Shown here piece by piece: positions 1 through 6,571 of a DNA stretch of 10,716 nt. Every line of letters starts with the position of its first letter. The stretch's first letter is position 1. The position numbers and the translations under genes were made by a program. The notes beneath the pieces are model-generated. The model searched no databases and was not told the DNA's origin. It was given only the letters and a program-made list of their open reading frames with translations. Source of the DNA: an uncultured bacterium (GTDB lineage Bacteria > Patescibacteriota > Saccharimonadia > Saccharimonadales > Saccharimonadaceae); NCBI GenBank assembly GCA_903889015.1, contig CAISVS010000111.1, positions 1-10,716 on the forward strand. The letters run 5' to 3'.

Positions 1-1154
1 CCATTACTGGTTGGCAAACGCCAGCCAGCTGGACAAATTGATGCTGTAGTAACTGGTAGTGGGGTGGTTATGGTACTTGAACAGCCAGAGCTAGCTAGAT
101 CACCGCCTGTAGCGGCACACCAGTTATATAGGTAACCGTATTGACCGGTGCCGTCAGTTGAAGTACTAGGGGCGGTTGGTTCAGTGGTGAAGTTAGTTGT
201 GGATGGTGTAACGTAGTAGCTAGCGACGGTATAGGTTGTGGAACCGCCAGTGCCATTAGTCAGAGTTTTTGTATCACTGTAGGTATTAGTGCCACTACCA
301 GCGTAACCAAGGTTGGTCAACATCCAGCATTTACCGTCAGCTAGTTTTTGAACCCAGTAGGTGTGGCTGTCACGGGCATCCTGAACTTGGGTACGAGTTG
401 TTGGGCAGTTGGCAGCAGTAATGGTTTGGATGTATGGTGAAGCAGGAGTTGTTACGACGGCTGAAGCGATGCTGGCGACGGTGTCTGAATAACTGCCTGA
501 ACCCGTAGCTGTGACTTTTAGGTACCTACCTAAATCACCTGATATTAGGGTATAAGTGCTATTGGTCGCACCGCTAATATCAGCGTAGGTACCTCCTGAT
601 GTCGTGGCGCTTTGCCATTGGTAGGTTGCTGTGGCACTTGACGGAGTCAATACTCCAGCAGTTAAAACACTACCAACTGCGGTTGTGCCAGATATAGCAC
701 CAATTGCGGTGATTGGCACAACAGGCCCAGATGGGCTATCGGCAATTGCCGCCGCAGATGCTGTGATTTGATCGCAAATCCCAGGACTAGATTCCTTAAT
801 AGACGGACTAAAAATTGTATTTGTTGTACCTTTAATATTGTAACCCCTAACGCAATAGCCAGTTGAGTTGACGACAACATCAATCACATTGCCACTTTTT
901 GGAGTGAACCCAAGAACGCTACCAGTACCATTACCAGAGTAATATGCAACACCAACTACACCATGATTAGCCTTGTAGTTTGTTTGCAATGCCGCCATGC
1001 GCTGAACATCAGAATCAACACTGGTATCAATAACTTTTTTTTGTATTGTGCCATAAGACACGTATGTAATGATAGCCAAAATTCCTATAACAAATATAAC
1101 AATCACCAGTTCTACAAGCGAGAATCCAGCGCCAAAACTCTTCTTTAACTTCAT
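1..1154 (-). CDS. Type IV prepilin-like surface protein with Ig-like and FISUMP domains (3' end missing)
   Basis: The frame is open from an ATG at 1154 to the window edge (384 codons plus two bases), so the C-terminus is missing. Residues 1-10 are a short basic prepilin leader ending in Gly10. FSLVEL and a hydrophobic helix follow (about 11-32), with Glu at position 5 of the mature chain: the class III signal cut by prepilin peptidase PilD. Residues 35-130 resemble a small pilin head. About 146-234 match bacterial Ig-like surface repeats (YQWQ, then DISGATNSTYTL and GRYLKVTATG). From about 250 the pattern is FISUMP: CPTTRTQVQDARD, a GKCWMLTNL core, YLYNW and ICPAGWRLPT. The likely role is a minor pilin or pilus-tip adhesin; the ligand is unknown. 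AAAGG lies 14 bases before the ATG, a long spacing. The gene follows rsmA by 40 bases and has its own promoter. The prepilin signal is certain; function is inferred. Confidence 0.9.
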   Translation of the reverse strand, partial: MKLKKSFGAGFSLVELVIVIFVIGILAIITYVSYGTIQKKVIDTSVDSDVQRMAALQTNYKANHGVVGVAYYSGNGTGSVLGFTPKSGNVIDVVVNSTGYCVRGYNIKGTTNTIFSPSIKESSPGICDQITASAAAIADSPSGPVVPITAIGAISGTTAVGSVLTAGVLTPSSATATYQWQSATTSGGTYADISGATNSTYTLISGDLGRYLKVTATGSGSYSDTVASIASAVVTTPASPYIQTITAANCPTTRTQVQDARDSHTYWVQKLADGKCWMLTNLGYAGSGTNTYSDTKTLTNGTGGSTTYTVASYYVTPSTTNFTTEPTAPSTSTDGTGQYGYLYNWCAATGGDLASSGCSSTITTPLPVTTASICPAGWRLPTSN

Positions 1155-1179
1155 AAGATAAAATACATCCTTTAGGCGT

Positions 1180-1208
1180 ATTTTAGCACAAGCGTTATTT
1201 GGCGACAA
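1180..1208 (-). promoter_or_regulatory. Sigma70-type promoter for the pilin-like gene
   Basis: On the minus strand, TTGTCG (1208-1203) is followed by a 17-base spacer and TAAAAT (1185-1180). The -10 box is preceded by TGC, which makes it an extended -10. The -35 box lies inside the last codons of rsmA. Transcription would start near 1173, leaving a leader of about 19 bases that contains AAAGG. Spacing and both boxes fit a housekeeping promoter, so the pilin gene is probably expressed independently of rsmA. This is sequence matching only. Confidence 0.55.
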
Positions 1209-1974
1209 TACGTGTCAATCGCACCCAATCATCCAAATCTAAAGTCTCAGCCCGAGCATCTGGACTGATATTCGCCTGACCTAAAATTGATTCGGTTTCA
1301 AGCTTAGATAATTTCAAACCGCCTGCCAAACTACTGCGTAACTTTTTGCGTTTAGCTGAAAAACCAGCTTTAACAACACGAAAAAAGTCATCTTCATTAA
1401 CGTCAGTTAAAAACGTCGTTTGACGAGTTTTTAATATAACAACCTGACTGTCGACTTTAGGCGGTGGCGTAAAAAGTTCGGCACCAATAACTTCACCTAG
1501 CGATACATCAGCAAAAAGTTGCGCGCTAACTGCCAAAATACTCATTTTACCAGGACGGGCCGCCAATCGTTCAGCCACTTCCTTTTGGACCAATAGCACC
1601 GTAACCGACGGTTTGTTATCACTGGTCATTAACATTTTGACAATTTTGCTGGTGATGTAATAGGGGACATTGGCAACAACTTTATATCCAGCGGGCATTG
1701 TCGACAAATCAAATTCCAAAATGTCGCTTTGAATAACTTGTAAATTTTTGCCAGGGAACTGAGCTGGCAATTTGCGAGCTAATTCACTATCAAATTCAAC
1801 CGCCACTACCCTGCCCGCTTGGCGTAATAATTCACTGGTCAGCGTACCCAGACCTGGCCCAATTTCAAGCACCGTATCGTCAGAACCGAGTTCAGCGCAG
1901 TCAGCAATATGCGACAAAGCCGCACGGTCACGCAGCCAATGTTGTCCAAGGGATTTATTGTTTTGTAAGGCCAT
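1195..1974 (-). CDS. rsmA: 16S rRNA (adenine1518-N6/adenine1519-N6)-dimethyltransferase RsmA (KsgA)
   Basis: This is the SAM-dependent enzyme that dimethylates two adjacent adenines near the 3' end of 16S rRNA during late 30S assembly. Its 259 residues are slightly fewer than the usual 270. Visible motifs, in order, are KSLGQHWLRD at the N-terminus, the SAM-binding EIGPGLGTLT (motif I), an acidic VEFDSEL (motif II), the catalytic NVPYYITSKI (motif IV), FTPPPKVDS, and the RNA-binding FSAKRKKLRSSL of the C-terminal domain. The ATG sits two bases after the stop of the RpfB-like gene, with AGGGA nine bases upstream inside that gene's last codons, so translation is probably coupled. An rpfB- or yabE-like gene next to ksgA is a known arrangement in Actinobacteria and Bacillus. 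Nothing looks damaged, and the family assignment is firm. Confidence 0.97.
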   Translation of the reverse strand: MALQNNKSLGQHWLRDRAALSHIADCAELGSDDTVLEIGPGLGTLTSELLRQAGRVVAVEFDSELARKLPAQFPGKNLQVIQSDILEFDLSTMPAGYKVVANVPYYITSKIVKMLMTSDNKPSVTVLLVQKEVAERLAARPGKMSILAVSAQLFADVSLGEVIGAELFTPPPKVDSQVVILKTRQTTFLTDVNEDDFFRVVKAGFSAKRKKLRSSLAGGLKLSKLETESILGQANISPDARAETLDLDDWVRLTRIVAK

Positions 1975-1976
1975 TA

Positions 1977-3290
1977 CTAACGGTCCCTAAATGTTGCGTA
2001 AATATCATACGCAAATTGAATACGTTTGTCTTGCCTACACAAACCACATCCTTCAAATTTATTTTGAAATTCAATAACAGCTTGATCAATAGTAGTCGAG
2101 GCTTTGACTTCAACAAAAGCACTATGACGATTTGTTCCAAGTTCATGCATAAGAAAATCCAACTGAGTGTAAATATTATAAGGATTGGATCTTGCTAATA
2201 AATCAGACTTACGTCCAGCTCCCGGCGTATCACCATCCGTCCATTGAGCAATACCAAGACCACCACTGGTATCGGTTGTGTTAAAACCATGTTCTTGCAT
2301 CAAGTTACCCATGATTCCAGCCGTTTGATATTTACTGAAACCGCTGCTAATCAAAAAGTCCCAAGTAATTATTTCATTCTCAGTTGGCGTAGTGTACTCA
2401 CCTTTAGCACCAACGACTTGAACCTGTTTTATAGGTTGCAGAGTTGTAATGCTTGCAATTTCAATTCGTCCAACTTCAATACCATCTTGAATTGTAATTT
2501 CATAAGACACGCTGCGTGAACCTTCAACACCAGCCGTTCGGACATCAACATAGCCAACTTCTCTGTCGGCATCTTTGATTTTTTCAACTTCAAAATTAAT
2601 TGGTTCGTCAACTGTAATTGTTTGTTTGCCTTCACGCCAAATTTTGACCGCTATTCCTTCGTTAATTACAGTATTAAGATCGAGTGATACGCGATCGTCA
2701 GCACCTAACTTGATACCTTTTTCTGTCAACATAGTTAGAATTGTCTTCGCTTGAGTTCGAACGGTTGTCGTTTTACCGTACAAAGTAAATTCAAATGGCG
2801 TCGCCCGAGTAATAGTCAACTGCAACCCTGCACCATCGGCAATTATATTGTCAGTCCGACCTAAATTTGTAATATCTTCATCGTATAGTTTAATTCCAGC
2901 ACTTTTTACAATTTGGTCAGCTGTTTGGTACGGTGTAACAACCTTGGTTCGTGAATTACCGTCAATAATAATTACTGGTCTGGCACGATAAATATTAACC
3001 TGATAATCTGACGCGACCAGCTTTTCAGTTAAGGCTGGTTCAACTGCGTCATTGGTATCAACTGCGATACCAGCCTCAGTCAGTGCATCGCCAATAGTTG
3101 CCGCCAAAGTCAATATTACTTTTTCATTACCACGATCATGGACAGTTAGCAGTCGCCCCGTCTGATTTTTAGCGCCATTATCGGCATGAGTAACATTAGA
3201 AACAGAGATAACAGCCACCGCAATCAAAACAAGTGCAGAAATAATTAATCTGCCTAACAGTGTATTTGATCTATGAATTAGTTTATTCAT
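1977..3290 (-). CDS. Exported RpfB-like cell-wall protein: three DUF348, G5 and a phage-tail-lysozyme-like domain
   Basis: This is a predicted secreted or membrane-anchored peptidoglycan-active protein of 437 residues. A basic N-terminus and hydrophobic stretch (about 13-31) precede a possible signal peptidase site after THA (34-36). Three DUF348 (ubiquitin-like) repeats occupy about 47-104, 105-165 and 166-222; a G5 domain spans about 223-298. This front half matches actinobacterial RpfB and Bacillus YabE. The C-terminal 303-435, however, resembles the phage-tail-lysozyme family rather than Rpf or a 3D domain: AGIMGNLMQEHGFN, then GGLGIAQW and a late FEGCGLC segment. Glu333 is the likely catalytic acid. 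Cys415 and Cys418 form CGLC and could make a disulfide outside the cell. The role is probably wall remodelling during growth or, in an episymbiont, action on host wall; both are inference. No clear Shine-Dalgarno site precedes the ATG. It is probably cotranscribed with rsmA. Confidence 0.88.
   Translation of the reverse strand: MNKLIHRSNTLLGRLIISALVLIAVAVISVSNVTHADNGAKNQTGRLLTVHDRGNEKVILTLAATIGDALTEAGIAVDTNDAVEPALTEKLVASDYQVNIYRARPVIIIDGNSRTKVVTPYQTADQIVKSAGIKLYDEDITNLGRTDNIIADGAGLQLTITRATPFEFTLYGKTTTVRTQAKTILTMLTEKGIKLGADDRVSLDLNTVINEGIAVKIWREGKQTITVDEPINFEVEKIKDADREVGYVDVRTAGVEGSRSVSYEITIQDGIEVGRIEIASITTLQPIKQVQVVGAKGEYTTPTENEIITWDFLISSGFSKYQTAGIMGNLMQEHGFNTTDTSGGLGIAQWTDGDTPGAGRKSDLLARSNPYNIYTQLDFLMHELGTNRHSAFVEVKASTTIDQAVIEFQNKFEGCGLCRQDKRIQFAYDIYATFRDR
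1984..1988 (-). promoter_or_regulatory. Shine-Dalgarno site of rsmA within the upstream gene
   Basis: AGGGA on the minus strand lies nine bases before the rsmA ATG and inside the final codons of the RpfB-like gene, whose TAG is two bases from that ATG. This supports ATG 1974 as the start and suggests that ribosomes finishing the upstream gene re-initiate here. Confidence 0.6.
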
Positions 3291-3307
3291 TTGTCTGATT
3301 TACTCGC

Positions 3308-3343
3308 ATTATACCCCACAAAATGATTGTAATAATTATAGCA
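3308..3343 (-). promoter_or_regulatory. Two tandem TATAAT boxes upstream of the RpfB-like gene
   Basis: The 59-base gap after pcrA holds two perfect TATAAT hexamers on the minus strand, at 3340-3335 (preceded by TGC, an extended -10) and at 3313-3308 (preceded by GGGG). Neither has a good -35 box at 16-18 bases. The first would give a leader of about 38 bases, the second about 10. The gap is AT-rich, so one box may be chance. No terminator hairpin for pcrA is visible here. Confidence 0.45.
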
Positions 3344-3349
3344 AATATT

Positions 3350-6300
3350 CTAGATTTTTTCTAACCTAGCGTATTCGGCATTTAGTTTTTTGGTAGTACC
3401 ATTATCGAATTGAATTGTCAGCGCCAAACCATCAACTTCAACAATTTCACCTGTGCCAAAAGTAGCCGATCGGACATGCTCACCGATTGTAAACAATTCA
3501 TCACTATAAAATTCTTGATCAGGCACAACGTGCGGTTCGACTGGTGACGACATCGAAATTTGATCGCCCATATCTTCGATAAAACGCGACATCGGATTAT
3601 AAGCCCGTACGCCAAATTGCAAACGACTTTGAGCATAGGTTAAATGCAACTCTTCGCGAGCTCGCGTCATGCCAACATAAGCCAAACGTCTTTCTTCTTC
3701 CAGTTCCGCCAGACCTGCGTCGTAAACACGGGCATGTGGCAAAATGCCTTCTTCCATACCAACAATAAAGACAACCGGAAACTCCAAACCTTTGGCAGCA
3801 TGAAGTGTCATAAGCGTCACTTTTTGACCATCACTACTAGTATCGGCACTAGACATCAAGGCCACTTCTTCCAAAAATTCAGGCAACGTGGCAAAACTTT
3901 GAGCGTCCGACAACAACGAACCGATATTAGCTTCACGGTCTTCAGCCTGTGGTGTGCCATCTTTTAAATAATCAACATAATTAATCGACGATAATAATTT
4001 TTCAATCAACTCCAGTGGTGTAGCCGTTTCTAGCATTGATTGTACGTCACGTAATTTTTCACCAAGCGCCAATAATGCAGCCTTAGCCCGAGTCGTAATT
4101 GTGCTAGTTTGGTCAACGTTGGCTAGCGCGGTAATAATATCCATATCACTGTCTGATTGCCAAATCAAAAACTTTTCTAAACTCATGGCGCCAACACCAC
4201 GCGTTGGTACATTTACAATCCTACTAAAACTCATTCTGTCTTGAGGCTGATAAATTAAGCGCAAATACGCGATGATATCTTTGATTTCTTTGCGATCATA
4301 AAACCTGACGCCACCGACAATTTGGTATGGAATCCTAAATTGCAAAAATGCCCGTTCCAACGTATAACTTTGAGCATTTGTGCGATATAAAATCGCAAAA
4401 TCACCAAATTTTCGAGCACCCATTGTGACATGTGATGAAATTCGTTCAGCCACTAATCTAGCTTCTTCAGTTTCATCATAAAGTGAATGAACCTGAACAG
4501 GCGCCCCAGGACCGGCATCGGTCCATAACTTCTTATCAGTTCGCTGAGTATTTTTTTCAATCACATGACTGGCGGCATCCAAAATGTTGCCTGTGCTGCG
4601 ATAATTTTGCTCGAGTTTAATGACTTTTGTACCCTTAAAATCACGTTCAAAATTCAAAATATTAGTAAAATCAGCGCCACGCCAGCTGTAGATCGAGTTA
4701 TGCACCGCAATACCGCCAACTATATAATTATGGACTTTGTCGACATCAATATCATAAACATAGCCATCATAATCGTCAGTTGTGACACTTATTACTTGGT
4801 CTGATATTAATTCCGTATCTTTTAATATTGGTAAGGACATCCCGGGATAAATTTGTGATGCGGGCATAAACATAAAAGCTTCACTAGTCATAAAACTGTA
4901 TTTACGTACAAACAATTTATTATCACCAATTACTGACTGAATTTCAGATAAAGTCTGCTCTATTTTGCCGTAATCAAGATTGTGAATCTCGGATCGATAC
5001 GTTCCAGCTTTACCAGGTCTAATCGTATAGCCCAAATCTTTAAAAACCGCTAAATCAGAGTAGTCGGTCGTATTTACAGATAATCTGCTGGCCGACCATG
5101 GGCTAGCAACGGTTGTTCGTTTGTCGCCAAATAAAACAACATTCAGATTCACCCGATTCAACCCGTTTCTAGTTGTTGCCTGAGGAAAGAAATGCGGATA
5201 ATCAAACATGATGTTGATTTCTTTCATCATTTTTTCAGCACGTTCTCTAGTATCAATAGATTGGAATAAACTATCAATTTGGACCTGATTTAAATGCAAT
5301 CTTTGGTCAGTTGAAGCGTTAAAAACCATCATAGGGATTCCATATTGATACGACAACAGCGCCTCGTAATACATCGCTTCTTGACGATCACTGCAAACCT
5401 TCAACACCCACATTTTATCTGCCCGCTCTTGATTAGCCCGAACCCGCAGACCAATATCATCTTTTTTGCCATCAAATCGCGTGCCTTTTGTTACACCAAT
5501 TCGATACCCCATTGTGCGTGAGTACATCAAATATACAAAATGATCATTTGTCTTTTCCCACCTAGCAAACAATAAGTGATTTGGGGTAGTTGATATCGTT
5601 TTGCCTGAAGCAGTTTTGATTGTAACTATTTTTCCCTGATATTTGAATTTTTTATTATCAATTACATCAAAAAATTCAGTTGCCCCATAACCACTTGCTG
5701 AACGCACTGTAGATCCTGATTTAATATCCTCGATTTTTTTTAGACCATCGCTGGTTTCGACTAGACTACCCTCAACCAAACACTGCCAGTCATCGCCAAC
5801 TACGCAAATATTTTGTTTATCATTAACTAACAATTTAATAATATTATACTGAGCGGCGTTGGTATCCTGATATTCATCAACCAAAATATGTTTAAAGGTT
5901 TTTTGCCATTTGGCGCGAACCAACGGTTTTTCTCGTAACAGTCGAACTGTTTCCAACAACAAATCATCAAAATCTAATGCCCCAGCAATTTTGCGCAATG
6001 ATTCATACTTTTTATAAATTTTAGCAATGTTTTTTTGATACGGAAATTGCGCCGTAGATTCGTAATCGTCCGGCCCAACCATCTCGTTTTTAGCGCTTGA
6101 AATTGCGCCGCTGACCGATTTGGCTTTGACTTCAGTTTCACTAACCGACAAACTTTTCATAGCTTGTTTAATCAAACCTTGTCTGTCGTCTTCGTCATAA
6201 ATCACATAATTTTTAGGGATACCAATCGCTTCGCCTTCAATCCGTAACATTCGCACACAAATACCGTGAAAAGTTCCCATCCAAGGCATAAAACCACGAT

Positions 6301-6541
6301 TAGCGCTATTTTGATTTAATAATAATCCCAAACGTTCACGCATTTCGCGGGCCGCTTTGTTGGTAAAAGTTACTGCCAAAATTTCGTTCGGCCAAACTGA
6401 TTCGTGTGCTATTAAATAAGCAATATGATGCGTTAAAGTCTTTGTTTTGCCACTACCAGCGCCAGCTAAAATAAGTAGCGGTCCAGATATCGTCTGTACC
6501 GCATCACTTTGCGCCGAGTTTAGCCCATCAAGTAAATCCAT
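3350..6541 (-). CDS. pcrA: ATP-dependent 3'-5' DNA helicase PcrA/UvrD, interrupted by an intein
   Basis: This is a superfamily 1A helicase used in nucleotide excision repair, mismatch repair and clearing of replication or transcription obstacles. The precursor has 1063 residues; without the 362-residue intein it has 701, close to the usual 720-740. Motifs in order are a Q motif (LNSAQ, Gln11), Walker A GAGSGKT (27-33), Ia VTFTNKAAREMRER (57-70), Walker B VDEYQDTN (221-228), and motif III, GDDWQ (249-253) resuming as SIYSWRGA after the intein. Then come IV EQNYRST (644-650), V with LHAAKGLEFP (913-922), VI RRLAYVGMTRARE (951-963), and a C-terminal Tudor-like domain (about 1018-1063). GDDWQ replaces the common GDDDQ, but a Trp here is known in relatives such as HelD. 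All catalytic motifs are intact, so the spliced enzyme should work. ATG 6541 gives the expected N-terminus; no Shine-Dalgarno site is visible. Confidence 0.96.
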   Translation of the reverse strand: MDLLDGLNSAQSDAVQTISGPLLILAGAGSGKTKTLTHHIAYLIAHESVWPNEILAVTFTNKAAREMRERLGLLLNQNSANRGFMPWMGTFHGICVRMLRIEGEAIGIPKNYVIYDEDDRQGLIKQAMKSLSVSETEVKAKSVSGAISSAKNEMVGPDDYESTAQFPYQKNIAKIYKKYESLRKIAGALDFDDLLLETVRLLREKPLVRAKWQKTFKHILVDEYQDTNAAQYNIIKLLVNDKQNICVVGDDWQCLVEGSLVETSDGLKKIEDIKSGSTVRSASGYGATEFFDVIDNKKFKYQGKIVTIKTASGKTISTTPNHLLFARWEKTNDHFVYLMYSRTMGYRIGVTKGTRFDGKKDDIGLRVRANQERADKMWVLKVCSDRQEAMYYEALLSYQYGIPMMVFNASTDQRLHLNQVQIDSLFQSIDTRERAEKMMKEINIMFDYPHFFPQATTRNGLNRVNLNVVLFGDKRTTVASPWSASRLSVNTTDYSDLAVFKDLGYTIRPGKAGTYRSEIHNLDYGKIEQTLSEIQSVIGDNKLFVRKYSFMTSEAFMFMPASQIYPGMSLPILKDTELISDQVISVTTDDYDGYVYDIDVDKVHNYIVGGIAVHNSIYSWRGADFTNILNFERDFKGTKVIKLEQNYRSTGNILDAASHVIEKNTQRTDKKLWTDAGPGAPVQVHSLYDETEEARLVAERISSHVTMGARKFGDFAILYRTNAQSYTLERAFLQFRIPYQIVGGVRFYDRKEIKDIIAYLRLIYQPQDRMSFSRIVNVPTRGVGAMSLEKFLIWQSDSDMDIITALANVDQTSTITTRAKAALLALGEKLRDVQSMLETATPLELIEKLLSSINYVDYLKDGTPQAEDREANIGSLLSDAQSFATLPEFLEEVALMSSADTSSDGQKVTLMTLHAAKGLEFPVVFIVGMEEGILPHARVYDAGLAELEEERRLAYVGMTRAREELHLTYAQSRLQFGVRAYNPMSRFIEDMGDQISMSSPVEPHVVPDQEFYSDELFTIGEHVRSATFGTGEIVEVDGLALTIQFDNGTTKKLNAEYARLEKI
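4697..5782 (-). mobile_element. Intein in PcrA helicase motif III, with a probable homing-nuclease domain
   Basis: The in-frame insert covers precursor residues 254-615 between GDDWQ and SIYSWRGA. It begins with Cys254 in a block A sequence (CLVEGSLVETSDG) and carries a block B TPNH at 319-322. It ends in a block F sequence (VYDIDVDKVHNYIVGG) and block G VHN, followed by Ser616 as the +1 nucleophile. Cys1, His-Asn and Ser+1 define a standard class 1 splicing intein, and all four key residues are present, so it should splice. The splicing fold needs only about 140 residues. The middle (about 330-560) is extra and shows GIY-YIG-like spacing: VYLMY (336-340), GYRIGVT (345-351), Arg366 or Arg368, and Glu393. 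No LAGLIDADG or HNH motif is seen. Hand counts of sample lines give about 36% GC against about 47% in the flanking helicase, consistent with lateral origin. Confidence 0.95.
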
Positions 6542-6549
6542 TACTATCT

Positions 6550-6555
6550 ATTATA
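6550..6555 (-). promoter_or_regulatory. -10-like TATAAT eight bases before the pcrA start codon
   Basis: A perfect TATAAT on the minus strand ends eight bases before the pcrA ATG, so transcription starting at the usual distance would begin at or within a base of the ATG. No Shine-Dalgarno site lies in the 30-base gap. The matching -35 position (TCGCTA) is weak. It may be a promoter for a leaderless mRNA or a chance match in AT-rich DNA. Confidence 0.35.
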
Positions 6556-6571
6556 TCTTAGTTAGGGCTTA

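Noticed and set aside
249..320. Repeats in the Gly/Thr/Ser-rich part of the pilin-like gene as a tandem repeat array
   Set aside because: The low-complexity coding does not repeat with a fixed unit; it is linker sequence in the FISUMP region.
662..883. Minus-strand 73-codon ORF inside the pilin-like gene
   Set aside because: It is a shadow in another frame of the pilin-like gene, whose frame is open throughout and encodes recognisable domains.
1151..1168. Five-codon ORF (ATG at 1168 on the minus strand) whose TGA overlaps the pilin start as ATGA, like a leader peptide
   Set aside because: AAAGG directly touches its ATG with no spacing, so it could not be initiated normally, and such tiny overlaps arise easily by chance.
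3644..3967. Plus-strand 107-codon ORF opposite pcrA
   Set aside because: It lies wholly antisense to conserved helicase motifs V and VI and shows no family resemblance; a coding shadow.
5780..5788. GDDWQ as an inactivating change in helicase motif III
   Set aside because: Trp at this position is found in functional relatives such as HelD, and all other motifs are intact.
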